Positions 32,895 to 41,080 of a stretch of DNA of 64,000 bases are shown in pieces. Origin of the DNA: Streptomyces sp. Mut1. GTDB lineage: Bacteria > Actinomycetota > Actinomycetes > Streptomycetales > Streptomycetaceae. The stretch covers positions 1,116,001 to 1,180,000 of the forward strand of contig NZ_CP120997.1 in NCBI RefSeq assembly GCF_030719295.1, written 5' to 3'. The notes under the pieces were generated by a model. The model made no database searches, had not been told where the DNA came from, and saw only the letters and a program-made list of their open reading frames with translations. Made by a program: the position numbers and the translations under genes. Position 1 is the first letter of the stretch, and the number at the start of each line of letters is the position of its first letter.

Positions 32895-33949
32895 TTCGCC
32901 ACCTCCTTGGTGAGCGGTGCGGGGGCGGGTACGGGTGCGGTGCCGGGTTCGTCGACCGGCTCGGCCTGAAGACCCTGCTCGCGCAGGAAGCCGATCGGGA
33001 CGACGTTCTCCTCGAACCGTCCGGGCAGCTCGATGCGCATGCGGCCGATCTGCCTGCCGCCGACGGTGTCCATGGCGGCGCCCAGGATCGAGATGTCGAT
33101 GTTGTACGTACGGGAGAGCTGCGAGATCACCGGGCGGGCGGCGGCGTCGCCGTGGAAGGTGACGTCGACCACCGTGCGGTCGGGTCCGGAGGCGGCGCCG
33201 CCGACGGGGAACAGCTCGTGGGCCAGTTCGGAACCGGGGGTGGCGAGCAGTTCGCCGACGGTGCCGGACTCGACGACGCGCCCGTTGCGCATCAGCGCGG
33301 CGGAGTCGCAGATCGTCTTGACGACGTCCATCTCGTGCGTGATGAGCAGGACGGTGAGGCCGAGCTGCTGGTTGAGGTCGCGCAGCAGCTGGAGGATGGA
33401 GCGGGTGGTCTCGGGGTCCAGAGCGGAGGTCGCCTCGTCGGAGAGGAGCACCTTGGGGTCGCCGGCGAGTGCGCGGGCGATGCCGACGCGCTGCTTCTGG
33501 CCGCCGGAGAGCTGGCCCGGGTAGGACTTGGCCTTGTCGGCGAGGCCGACCAGGTCGAGGAGTTCGAGTGCCTTGCGGGACCGTTCGCGGCCGGTGACGC
33601 CGAGGATCTCCAGCGGGAGTTCGACGTTGCGCTGGACGGTGCGCGATGCCAGCAGGTTGAAGTGCTGGAAGACCATCCCGATGCGGCTGCGCGCCTCGCG
33701 CAGTTCCTTGCCGGCGCGGCGGCCCCGGCCCGCGAGGGCGGTGAGGTCCTGGCCGGCCACGGTCACGGTGCCGGAGGTGGGGCGCTCCAGGAGGTTGACG
33801 CAGCGGATGAGGGAGGACTTGCCGGCGCCGCTCCTGCCGATGACGCCGTACACCTCGCCCTCGCGGACGTGCAGGTCGACGCCGTCCAGGGCGGTGACCT
33901 CGCGGTCGCGCGACCGGTAGACCTTGGTGAGGCCCGTCGTGGTGATCAC
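32891..33949 (-). CDS. metN: Methionine ABC transporter ATP-binding protein MetN
   Basis: 352 residues. ABC ATPase part: Walker A GRSGAGKSSL, Q-loop MVFQHFN, signature LSGGQKQR, Walker B KVLLSDEATSALD, H-loop ITHEMD. The C-terminal about 90 residues fit the NIL/ACT-like domain by which methionine inhibits the transporter. The start is not certain: GTG 33949 matches the family N-terminus (VITTTGLTKVYRSRD) and has GGAAA seven bases upstream; GTG 33964 and ATG 34033 are in frame upstream. The ATG choice would put the G10 tract inside the gene. Confidence 0.94.
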   Translation of the reverse strand: MITTTGLTKVYRSRDREVTALDGVDLHVREGEVYGVIGRSGAGKSSLIRCVNLLERPTSGTVTVAGQDLTALAGRGRRAGKELREARSRIGMVFQHFNLLASRTVQRNVELPLEILGVTGRERSRKALELLDLVGLADKAKSYPGQLSGGQKQRVGIARALAGDPKVLLSDEATSALDPETTRSILQLLRDLNQQLGLTVLLITHEMDVVKTICDSAALMRNGRVVESGTVGELLATPGSELAHELFPVGGAASGPDRTVVDVTFHGDAAARPVISQLSRTYNIDISILGAAMDTVGGRQIGRMRIELPGRFEENVVPIGFLREQGLQAEPVDEPGTAPVPAPAPLTKEVAK

Positions 33950-34010
33950 AGGGATTTCCGTCACTGTCGAGTGCGCGGCGCGGTGTCCGCCGGGCACGGG
34001 GCATTCGTCC

Positions 34011-34020
34011 GGGGGGGGGG
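34011..34020. repeat. Homopolymer of ten G
   Basis: Ten consecutive G on the plus strand (C on the metN strand), about 60 bases ahead of the chosen metN start and 13 bases inside the ATG 34033 alternative. Long homopolymers are prone to slippage and to sequencing error. Confidence 0.95.
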
Positions 34021-34178
34021 CTGATCCGGACATGTCGATCGGACGTTCCGAGCGGGTTCCCGGGGCGGCCGGGCGCGGCGACGGCCGCGGGCCGGGGTGC
34101 CCGTGCGGGCTCGTTCCGCTGGGTGCGGACGGCCTGGGGTGGGTCTCGCTTCGGGGCGCGAGGCTCGGTCGTGGGCCC

Positions 34179-34265
34179 TCAGAAGGCGCGCATTCGACCC
34201 ATACAACGAGCACCGGGCGTCGTGATCGCCTCGGTCGCAAGGATGCGGCTGCTCGTCGTGGTCAT
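34179..34265 (-). CDS. Possible 28-codon leader peptide upstream of metNIQ
   Basis: Peptide beginning MTTTSSRILATEAITT and ending ARCMGRMRAF. The first two thirds use typical G/C-ending codons; the end has several codons that are rare in this genome (GGT GCT CGT TGT) around a Cys-Met pair. No ribosome site lies upstream, but TACTTG sits five bases before the ATG, so a leaderless transcript is possible. A small hairpin follows about 17 bases after the stop. An attenuation role is inference only. Confidence 0.35.
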   Translation of the reverse strand: MTTTSSRILATEAITTPGARCMGRMRAF

Positions 34266-34584
34266 GGGCCCAAGTAAAACAGACGTAACGTTCCGCCATG
34301 ACGGGCTGTCCGGATAGCGGACAGCCGTGGATGATGCGCGGGCGGCCATCCGCGCCGCGCGGATTTTCCCAGTCATACCGCTCTGACCTGCGGCGATATG
34401 GCCGACAGCTGGTCCTCCGGCCCGCTCCCCCGCGGTCCGGGCGCTCCGGTCGCTGTGGTCAAGGCCACGGTCACCGGCCCGAGCACCCGCCCGCCGCCGT
34501 CCGACGGGCCGGGCGCGGGCGGCCGGAGTCCCAGGGCGCGGGGGCGCACGCGGCGGGCCGGGCGCCCCGTAATACCCTCGGCTC

Positions 34585-34944
34585 ATGCTTGACGCCCTGA
34601 CGATCGCGGTCGGCGTGGCCGCCCTCGCCCTCGCCGCCTGGTGCGGATTCGCCGCCTACCGGGACCAGCCCACCAAGGACTGGCACTTCATGGGCATGGC
34701 CGTGGTCTCGCTCCTCGCCCTGGCGCAGCTGGTGGTGGGGATCGTGCAGCTGGCCCGGGGCCAGCGGCCGGAACAGGGCATGACCATCTTCATCGCGTAT
34801 CTGGCCGGGGCCTTCCTGGCCGTGCCGGCGGCGGGGTTCCTGTCGCTGAGCGAGCGGACCCGGTGGGGTTCGGTGACGGTGGCGGCGGGCGCGGTCGTCC
34901 TGGCCGTCCTCGAAGTACGGCTCTACGACATCTGGGGAAGCTGA
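34585..34944 (+). CDS. Hypothetical membrane protein
   Basis: 119 residues, almost entirely hydrophobic with about four transmembrane segments (about 4-24, 36-58, 66-86, 93-112). Function not recognised. First of two genes: the next start follows two bases after its stop codon. Confidence 0.7.
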   Translation: MLDALTIAVGVAALALAAWCGFAAYRDQPTKDWHFMGMAVVSLLALAQLVVGIVQLARGQRPEQGMTIFIAYLAGAFLAVPAAGFLSLSERTRWGSVTVAAGAVVLAVLEVRLYDIWGS

Positions 34945-34946
34945 CC

Positions 34947-35390
34947 GTGACCGACACCGAAACCGACCGCACCCCGGCGACGGCCGAAGGCGAGAAGCGG
35001 CCCTTCGACCTCGGCACCGGGCCGGGCCGCGTCCTGGTCTGGTTCTACGGCGTGTTCACCGTGGCGGCGGCGTCCCGCTCGATCGTCCAGATGATCCTGG
35101 ACTTCGGCCGTGCGCCGCTCGCCTATCTGCTCTCGGCGGTCGCCGCGGCCGTCTACGGCTTCATCACGTACTCGCTGGTGCGCGGCGGCGAGCGGGCGCG
35201 CCGCACGGCGCTGGTGTGCTGCGCCGCCGAGCTGGCCGGGGTGCTGATCGTGGGGACGTGGACGCTGGTGGAGCCGTCCGCGTTCGCCGACGCCACCGTC
35301 TGGTCGTACTGCGGCCGGGACTACCTGTTCATCCCGGTGATCCTTCCGGTCACCGGGATGATGTGGCTGCGCCGCGCCCGGACCGTGTGA
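34947..35390 (+). CDS. Hypothetical membrane protein
   Basis: 147 residues: a polar N-terminus of about 28 residues, then about four membrane segments. Function not recognised. GTG 34947 lies two bases after the preceding stop and has GGGGAAG upstream, so the pair is one operon and the two proteins probably work together. Confidence 0.7.
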   Translation: MTDTETDRTPATAEGEKRPFDLGTGPGRVLVWFYGVFTVAAASRSIVQMILDFGRAPLAYLLSAVAAAVYGFITYSLVRGGERARRTALVCCAAELAGVLIVGTWTLVEPSAFADATVWSYCGRDYLFIPVILPVTGMMWLRRARTV

Positions 35391-35414
35391 CGGCGGGGCG
35401 CGGCAGCCGTACGG

Positions 35415-35921
35415 CTAAGCGCTGGCCACGTAGGCGGCCGGTGCCTGCGCTTCCTTCTCCAGCAGGATCATCATGACCCCGTCCTCGCCGGTGGTGTTGC
35501 CGACGGCGGCGTACCCCGCACGCTGGTAGAGCCGCAGGTTGCTCTCGCTGCGGTGGCCGGTGTGCAGCCGGAAGCGGGTGGCCGCGCGCTGGTCGGCGAG
35601 GCCCGCTTCCGCCGCCCGCAGCAGCCGGGCGCCGAGGCCGTGGCCGCGCAGCCGGGGGTGGACGCAGAGCCTGCCGATCCGGCCCGTGCCCTCCGGGTCC
35701 GTCGATCCGCGCACCGAGCCGACGACCTCGTCGCCGAGCCGCGCCACGTACACCAGGCTCTCCGCGATCTCGGCGCGCACCGAGTCGAGGGTCTGGACGA
35801 GCGGGTCGATGCGGTAATTCCCGTACAGCTCCGCCTCGCTCTGGAAACAGAGGTACTGAAGCTTCAGAATCTCTTCGGCGTCCTGCGCGTCCGCCGCCGA
35901 GATGATCACGCTCATGCCCAT
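35415..35921 (-). CDS. GNAT acetyltransferase
   Basis: 168 residues. Acetyl-CoA loop HPRLRGHGLGARLLRAAE near residue 92 and the final helix pattern NLRLYQRAGY. The N-terminus (AADAQDAEEILKLQYLCFQ) is intact. ATG 35921 has GGGAGG nine bases upstream; ATG 35915 two codons later is possible. Substrate unknown. About 290 bases of sequence without a gene separate it from glpQ. Confidence 0.88.
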   Translation of the reverse strand: MGMSVIISAADAQDAEEILKLQYLCFQSEAELYGNYRIDPLVQTLDSVRAEIAESLVYVARLGDEVVGSVRGSTDPEGTGRIGRLCVHPRLRGHGLGARLLRAAEAGLADQRAATRFRLHTGHRSESNLRLYQRAGYAAVGNTTGEDGVMMILLEKEAQAPAAYVASA

Positions 35922-36208
35922 GTGCGCATGCCTCCCGCTCACCTGATCCGCCGGTTGTCTACCGCTCCTTTCCCCGCAGTTCAGGAGCTACAACCTCCGC
36001 CGCGAGCATTCTGCGCAGACATCCAAGGCATCGGGAACGCATGGGGCCCAAACTCTCCTGTGACATACCCAACTCCCCTGCGATTCGCCGGTGGCCGGGA
36101 CCGCTGGGCGCGGCCGGCGGACAGGCGGGCGGGCGGGGCGTCGCGGCATCCCGCGCCGGTCGGCGGGGTGCTGACGCCGGGTCCGGTCACCTGACCGCCG
36201 GCCGTGGG

Positions 36209-37363
36209 CTACTTCGCGGTGAAGTCCGCCGCCGCGAGCAGCGCCGTGTCCGGGTTGTCGGAGAAGATCCCGTCGATCCCGGTCGCGAAGTACGTGGCGA
36301 AGGCGCCGAACGCGTCGCCGTACGCGTTGGGGTCCGTACCGCGCCGGAAGTCGGCGGGCAGGAAGGTGTTCTCGTTGCGCATGGTGTACGGGTGCAGGAT
36401 GAGGCCCTGCGCGTGGGCGTCGCGGACCAGGGTGGTCGGTGCGCCGAGCCGGCCCGACGCGTCCTTGGGGATGATCAGGTCCAGGGTGGGGCCGATGCCC
36501 TGCGCGAAGGAGGCCATCCACTTCAGGCCGGCCGGCTTCACCAGGTCGTCGGTGGTGCGCGGGTCGCCGGACACCTCGAAGTCCCAGGGCTTCGTGCCCG
36601 CGTCGGACAGCAGCACGACGCGCGGGGTGGCGACGAGCTTCGACAGGCGCCGGATGCTGCCGGGCTCGAAGGACTGGAGGATCAGCGGCGACTGCGCCCG
36701 GTGACGGTTGTAGCGGCGCAGCAGCCCGGCGAGCGGCTCCTCCAGGCCGAGGCCGAGGCCCCGGAAGTAGGTGGGGTGCTTGGTCTCGACGTACAGCCAG
36801 ACCGGCTTGCCCCGGCGCCGGCCCTCGCGGTCGGCCCAGCGCAGGACCTCCTCGAAGGTGGGGATCTCCCAGCGGCCGTCGTAGAGGGTGTTCTTCTGGC
36901 GGTTGGCCGGGATGCGCTCCTTGGCGCGCAGCGTCTTCAGTTCGGCGAGGGTGAAGTCCTCGGTGAACCAGCCGGTGAGGGACACGCCGTCGACGGACTT
37001 CGTCGTCCTGCGGTTCGCGAACTCGGGGTGCGCGGAGACGTCGGTGGTGGCGGTGATGTCGTTCTCGTGACGGCATACGAGATGGCCGTCACGGGTGGGC
37101 ACGAGGTCCTGCTCGATGATGTGCGCGCCCATGTCGAGCGCGAGCTGGTAGGAGCCCAGCGTGTGTTCGGGGCGGTAGCCGCTGGTGCCCCGGTGGCCGA
37201 TGACCGTCGGGACCGGCAGGTCCAGGCGGTGGCCGCCGCCGTGGCCCGGCCTGTCGGCCGCCTGGGCCGTTGTGGTGACGCCCAGCGCGGCGGTCGTGAG
37301 CACCGCCGCCCCCGCTCCGATGACGGTCCGTCGTCCCGGCGCGGCCTGCGCACGCTCTGTCAT
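36209..37363 (-). CDS. glpQ: Secreted glycerophosphodiester phosphodiesterase
   Basis: 384 residues. The N-terminus has a twin-arginine-like signal (GRRTVIGAG followed by a hydrophobic stretch and TAQA), so export is probably through Tat. The GDPD core shows VIGHRGTSGYRPEHTLGSY (catalytic His-Arg-Gly and metal Glu) near residue 54, DLVPTRDGHLV, and VETKHP. It frees glycerol-3-phosphate and an alcohol from phospholipid head groups, a phosphate-scavenging task. In S. coelicolor the homologue glpQ1 is PhoP-controlled (recalled). ATG 37363 has GAGGAG five bases upstream. Confidence 0.94.
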   Translation of the reverse strand: MTERAQAAPGRRTVIGAGAAVLTTAALGVTTTAQAADRPGHGGGHRLDLPVPTVIGHRGTSGYRPEHTLGSYQLALDMGAHIIEQDLVPTRDGHLVCRHENDITATTDVSAHPEFANRRTTKSVDGVSLTGWFTEDFTLAELKTLRAKERIPANRQKNTLYDGRWEIPTFEEVLRWADREGRRRGKPVWLYVETKHPTYFRGLGLGLEEPLAGLLRRYNRHRAQSPLILQSFEPGSIRRLSKLVATPRVVLLSDAGTKPWDFEVSGDPRTTDDLVKPAGLKWMASFAQGIGPTLDLIIPKDASGRLGAPTTLVRDAHAQGLILHPYTMRNENTFLPADFRRGTDPNAYGDAFGAFATYFATGIDGIFSDNPDTALLAAADFTAK

Positions 37364-37485
37364 GAATGCTCCTCGCATGTGATGTACGGCACCTGTCGGG
37401 CGAGGATCGAGCGTAGGCAGCGGTACGGTCGTGGCGGCGGCACCTGGACGAACATGACGCAAACACGCGTCGACACGGTGTATCC

Positions 37486-37496
37486 GCCGTGTGAAC
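37486..37496 (-). promoter_or_regulatory. PHO-box-like 11-mer upstream of glpQ
   Basis: GTTCACACGGC on the minus strand, about 120 bases before glpQ, agrees in six of seven core positions with the PhoP direct-repeat unit GTTCACC-N4. The next 11-mers match poorly, so this is weak. Confidence 0.2.
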
Positions 37497-37597
37497 CCGA
37501 TGTGCGATCAGGGAGAACCCGCGAGTATCGTCCTCACCTGCATGGACCCTCTCAACCCGTCGCCCCGGCCGGCCCGGCCACTATTCCGGAGGAAGCG

Positions 37598-38269
37598 TTG
37601 TCCCGACTCGCACTCATCAAGGCAGTGCTCGGACCGATCCTGCGCCTGATGTTCCGTCCTCGGATGGAAGGCATCGAGAACATCCCGGGGACCGGGCCGG
37701 TGATCCTGGCGGGCAACCATCTGACGTTCATCGACTCGATGATCATGCCGATCTGCTGCGACCGGCCGGTGTTCTTCATCGGCAAGGACGAGTACGTCAC
37801 GGGCAAGGGGCTCAAGGGCCGCCTGATGGCCTGGTTCTTCACGGGCGTGGGCATGATCCCGGTGGACCGCGACGGCGGGCGCGGCGGGGTCGCGGCGCTG
37901 ATGACGGGCCGCCGGATCCTGGAGGAGGGCAGGGCCTTCGCGATCTACCCGGAGGGCACCCGCTCCCCCGACGGCCGGCTCTACCGGGGCCGTACGGGCA
38001 TCGCGCGGCTGACGCTGATGACGGGCGCGCCGGTGGTGCCGTTCGCGATGATCGGCACGGACAAGCTCCAGCCGGGCGGCTCGGGTCTGCCCCGGCCGGG
38101 CAAGGTCACGGTGCGCTTCGGTGAGCCGATGGAGTTCTCCCGCTACGAGGGCATGGACCGCGACCGCTACGTGCTGCGGGCGGTGACGGACTCGGTGATG
38201 GCCGAGGTGATGCGGCTGTCCGGCCAGGAGTACGTCGACATGTACGCCACGAAGGCGAAGGCGGCCTGA
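37598..38269 (+). CDS. plsC: 1-acylglycerol-3-phosphate acyltransferase (PlsC family)
   Basis: 223 residues. Acyltransferase motifs: GNHLTFIDSM (NHxxxxD block I, near residue 42), then the block III pattern YPEGTRSPDG near 115, and APVVPFAMIG (block IV). It acylates lysophosphatidate at the membrane during phospholipid synthesis. The start is TTG 37598: GGAGGAAG lies directly upstream at ideal spacing, whereas upstream in-frame codons show no such site. It is divergent from glpQ, so phospholipid synthesis and breakdown genes share the intergenic region. Confidence 0.9.
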   Translation: MSRLALIKAVLGPILRLMFRPRMEGIENIPGTGPVILAGNHLTFIDSMIMPICCDRPVFFIGKDEYVTGKGLKGRLMAWFFTGVGMIPVDRDGGRGGVAALMTGRRILEEGRAFAIYPEGTRSPDGRLYRGRTGIARLTLMTGAPVVPFAMIGTDKLQPGGSGLPRPGKVTVRFGEPMEFSRYEGMDRDRYVLRAVTDSVMAEVMRLSGQEYVDMYATKAKAA

Positions 38270-38281
38270 TCCGCACGGTGT

Positions 38282-38324
38282 ACGAGAGGGTCCGTCCCCC
38301 GGCTGGGGGGACGGGCCCTCTCGT
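38282..38324. terminator. Terminator between plsC and the MFS gene
   Basis: Strong stem ACGAGAGGG...CCGTCCCCC against GGGGGGACGG...CCCTCTCGT, loop GGCT, followed by CTTTCC; lies between two convergent genes. Confidence 0.85.
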
Positions 38325-38374
38325 CTTTCCGGATCACCCGTCCGGCCGCTGACCGGACGGGTGGGCCCGGGGCG

Positions 38375-39919
38375 CTACTCGTGCACGATGCCCTCGTCCA
38401 GCTCCTGCCCGCGCAGCAGGAACCAGGCGACGACCGCCGTCGCCAGGAGGACGGCGGCACCCACGCCCGCGGCGAGCCGCAGCCCTTCGGTGAAGGCGTC
38501 CTGGGCGGCGGACACCAGCTCGGCCGCCTGCGGGCCCGGCAGCAGGTGCGAGGACTCCACGGCGCCGCCGAGCGACTCGTGGGCGGCCGACGAGACGGCG
38601 GGCGGGGTGCCCTCGGGGGCGTTGAAGCTCTGGTAGGCGCCGGTCACGATGGAGCCGAGCAGGGCGATGCCGAGGGCGGCGCCGAGCTCGTACGCCGTCT
38701 CGGAGACCGCGGACGCCGAGCCCGCGTGCTCCTTGGGGACGCTGGAGAGGATCACGTCGGAGGTCACGGTGAACGCGAAGCCCGCGCCCACGCCGACGAT
38801 CAGGAGCAGCGCGCCGATCAGGGGGTAGTCGGTGTCCCGGTGGACGGCGGCGACCGCGGCCAGCGCCACGCCGATCGCGCCGAGCCCGCCGGCCACCACC
38901 GACCGTACGGAGTAGCGCCGGGCGACCGTGCCGGCCAGCAGGCCCGCGGTGACCGCGCCGACCGCCGCGGGCAGTTCGGCGAGCCCCGCCTCCAGCGGCC
39001 CGCGCCCCTGGACCAGTTGCAGGAACTGGGAGAGGAAGAAGACCAGGCCGGACAGGCCGAGGATGGTCAGCAGGTCGGCGAGGACCGCGCCGGAGAAGCC
39101 CCGGTGGTGGAAGAGGCGCATGTCGAGCAGGGGCGCGGGGAGCCGGAACTGCCGGCGTACGAACCAGACGAGCGCCAGCAGCCCGGCGGCGCCCACGAGC
39201 GCGAGCTTCCAGCTGCCGCCGTGCGCGGCCAGCTCCTTGACGGCGTAGACGACGGCGAACATGCCGACCAGGGACAGCCCCACGCTCGGCAGGTCCCAGG
39301 GTCCGGGCGCCGGGTTCTTCGACTCGGGGATCATCTTGATCCCGACGACCACCAGCACCGCCATGACGGGCAGGTTGATCAGGAAGACCGAGCCCCACCA
39401 GAAGTGCTCCAGGAGGAATCCGCCGACCACGGGCCCGACGGCCGCGCCGGCCGAGGCCATCGCGCCCCAGATGCCGATGGCGAGGCTCCGCTCGCGCGGG
39501 TCGTGGAAGAGGTTGCGGATGAGGGCGAGGGTGGACGGCATCAGGGTGGCGCCGGCGACGCCGAGCAGGGCACGCGCCACGATCATCATCTCGGGCGTGT
39601 GGGCATAGGCGTTGAGCACCGAGACCGCGCCGAACGCGGTGGCGCCGCACAGCAGCAGCTTCTTGCGGCCGATGCGGTCGCCGAGACTGCCCATGGAGAC
39701 CAGGAGTCCGGCGATGACGAAGGAGTAGACGTCACCGATCCAGAGCAGCTGGGTGCCGGTGGGTTCGAGGTCCTCGCTGAGGAACGGGGTCGCGAGGCCG
39801 AGCACGGTGGCGTCGACGGCCACCAGCAGGACGGCGAGGACCAGCACGGCCAGCGCGATCCATCGCCCGGGGCGGTGCGTCTCGAAGGCGGGCTCCGGGC
39901 GCTGTTCGACGCTGCTCAT
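38375..39919 (-). CDS. MFS drug efflux transporter (DHA2, EmrB/QacA type)
   Basis: 514 residues with about 14 membrane helices. Features of the 14-span drug:proton antiporters: VAVDATVLGLATPF in helix 1, loop motif GSLGDRIGRKK, and motif C region GAAVGPVVGGFLL. Likely exports toxic compounds or antibiotics. The ATG overlaps the stop of the TetR gene (ATGA), so the regulator and pump are translated together; the TetR operator site upstream should control both. Confidence 0.92.
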   Translation of the reverse strand: MSSVEQRPEPAFETHRPGRWIALAVLVLAVLLVAVDATVLGLATPFLSEDLEPTGTQLLWIGDVYSFVIAGLLVSMGSLGDRIGRKKLLLCGATAFGAVSVLNAYAHTPEMMIVARALLGVAGATLMPSTLALIRNLFHDPRERSLAIGIWGAMASAGAAVGPVVGGFLLEHFWWGSVFLINLPVMAVLVVVGIKMIPESKNPAPGPWDLPSVGLSLVGMFAVVYAVKELAAHGGSWKLALVGAAGLLALVWFVRRQFRLPAPLLDMRLFHHRGFSGAVLADLLTILGLSGLVFFLSQFLQLVQGRGPLEAGLAELPAAVGAVTAGLLAGTVARRYSVRSVVAGGLGAIGVALAAVAAVHRDTDYPLIGALLLIVGVGAGFAFTVTSDVILSSVPKEHAGSASAVSETAYELGAALGIALLGSIVTGAYQSFNAPEGTPPAVSSAAHESLGGAVESSHLLPGPQAAELVSAAQDAFTEGLRLAAGVGAAVLLATAVVAWFLLRGQELDEGIVHE

Positions 39920-40467
39920 TGCTCCACGCTCCGGCGTGCGCCGCCGAGCAGCAACTCGGCGATCATGTACGAGAAGTCGCGTGCCGCCACCCGGCCCGCC
40001 TGAACGGCCCAGGCGCCGCTGCCGATGAGTCCGTAGAGGGCCTCGGTCAGCCAGGCGGGGGTCAGGTCGATGCGGAACTCGCCGCGCTCCTGTCCGCGCC
40101 GGAAGAAGGCGGCGACGCGGGCGTCCAGCCGGTCCCAGCCGGCGTTCTGCTCGCCGCCCTCGAAGAGCTGGTTCTCGGTCACGAGGAAGGACAGCAGTCC
40201 GGCGCTCGGCTCGACGGCGACGACGAACCGGCGCAGCGCCTCCTCGCAGGTGCCCTCGTCCATCGCCGCGGCGTCGAGGGCCGCGCCGAACTCCTGGATG
40301 CCCAGCTCCTCCAGGGCCCGGACCAGGGCATCCCGGCCGGAGAAGTGCCGGTGCAGGGTGGCGCGGCCGATGCCGGCCGCCTTGGCGACCTCGTCCATGG
40401 TGGCGGTGGATTTGCGGGTCAGCAGGGCGGCGGCACTGCGCAGCACCTGCTCACGATCAAGAGTCAT
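39916..40467 (-). CDS. TetR-family transcriptional regulator
   Basis: 183 residues. The N-terminal helix-turn-helix is typical (TMDEVAKAAGIGRATLHRHF, residues 23-42); the C-terminal part is the ligand-sensing and dimer domain. It is the first gene of a TetR-MFS operon and has a perfect 7-4-7 palindrome 19 bases before its start, so autorepression relieved by the pump substrate is likely. Confidence 0.93.
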   Translation of the reverse strand: MTLDREQVLRSAAALLTRKSTATMDEVAKAAGIGRATLHRHFSGRDALVRALEELGIQEFGAALDAAAMDEGTCEEALRRFVVAVEPSAGLLSFLVTENQLFEGGEQNAGWDRLDARVAAFFRRGQERGEFRIDLTPAWLTEALYGLIGSGAWAVQAGRVAARDFSYMIAELLLGGARRSVEQ

Positions 40468-40486
40468 GAGACGACACTAGCCCAAT

Positions 40487-40504
40487 TGAGACATGATTGT
40501 CTCA
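40487..40504. promoter_or_regulatory. TetR operator
   Basis: TGAGACA-TGAT-TGTCTCA, a perfect 7 bp inverted repeat with a 4-base centre, 19 bases upstream of the TetR start and about 50 bases before the plus-strand 40552 gene. A promoter-like TAGTGT lies between it and the TetR start. Confidence 0.8.
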
Positions 40505-40551
40505 CCGGAAATGTCCTCGCCCCGGCCGCCGGGTGCGGGGACCATGGCGTC

Positions 40552-41076
40552 ATGAAGCCGCTGCTGCTGATCGACATCGACGGTCCGCTCAATCCGTACG
40601 CGGCGCTCTCCCGCCGCGAGCCCCCGCCGGGCTACACCCGCCACCGCGTGCGGCCGACCGGGTGGACCGCGGGCCCCGCCCTGCCCGTCCTGCTCGACCC
40701 CGCACACGGCGAGCGGCTCCTGGCGCTGGCCGGGCGCTACGAGCTGGTCTGGGCGACGACCTGGAAGGACGAGGCCAACGAGTGGATCGGCCCGCGGATC
40801 GGGCTGCCCCGGCTGCCGTTCGTCGACTGGCCGCTGATGCACGGGCCGGCGCCGGAGGGGACGTACTGGAAGACCCAGTACGTGGTCGGGTACGCGGCCG
40901 GGCGGCCGTTCGCGTGGGTCGACGACGAGATCACCGACCGGGACCGGGAGTGGGTCGGCGCCCGGCGGCCGGCCGGGGACAGCCTGCTGCGGTGGATCGA
41001 TCCCGCCGTCGGGCTGGAGCGCACGGACTTCGACGCCCTGGCCGCCTGGGCGGACGGCCGGGAGGGCGACGGCTGA
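40552..41076 (+). CDS. HAD-like hydrolase/phosphatase-like protein
   Basis: 174 residues. The N-terminal LLLIDIDGPLNPY is a HAD motif I (DxDGPL), LVWATTWKDEAN fits motif II (T), and AWVDDEITDRDREWV fits the acidic motif IV, so the catalytic set seems complete, without a cap domain. The typical lysine is not obvious. Substrate unknown. ATG 40552; no strong ribosome site. Divergent from the TetR gene and could be affected by the same operator. Confidence 0.75.
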   Translation: MKPLLLIDIDGPLNPYAALSRREPPPGYTRHRVRPTGWTAGPALPVLLDPAHGERLLALAGRYELVWATTWKDEANEWIGPRIGLPRLPFVDWPLMHGPAPEGTYWKTQYVVGYAAGRPFAWVDDEITDRDREWVGARRPAGDSLLRWIDPAVGLERTDFDALAAWADGREGDG

Positions 41077-41080
41077 GGCG

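Larger units (their letters stand above)
33950..34584. other. Long region between metN and the 34585 gene
   Basis: About 635 bases without a clear long gene. It contains the metN leader with a run of ten G (34011-34020), a small CTCGC/GCGAG hairpin (34145-34162), a 28-codon leader ORF on the minus strand (34179-34265), and G/C-rich sequence up to the plus-strand membrane gene. No SAM riboswitch of a type I know is visible. Confidence 0.5.

Noticed and set aside
33950..34300. SAM riboswitch upstream of metNIQ
   Set aside because: No SAM-I/IV-like conserved core could be read; the region is better explained as a plain leader or leader peptide.
39916..39919. Frameshift at the TetR/MFS junction
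   Set aside because: The ATGA overlap is ordinary translational coupling; both proteins are full length.
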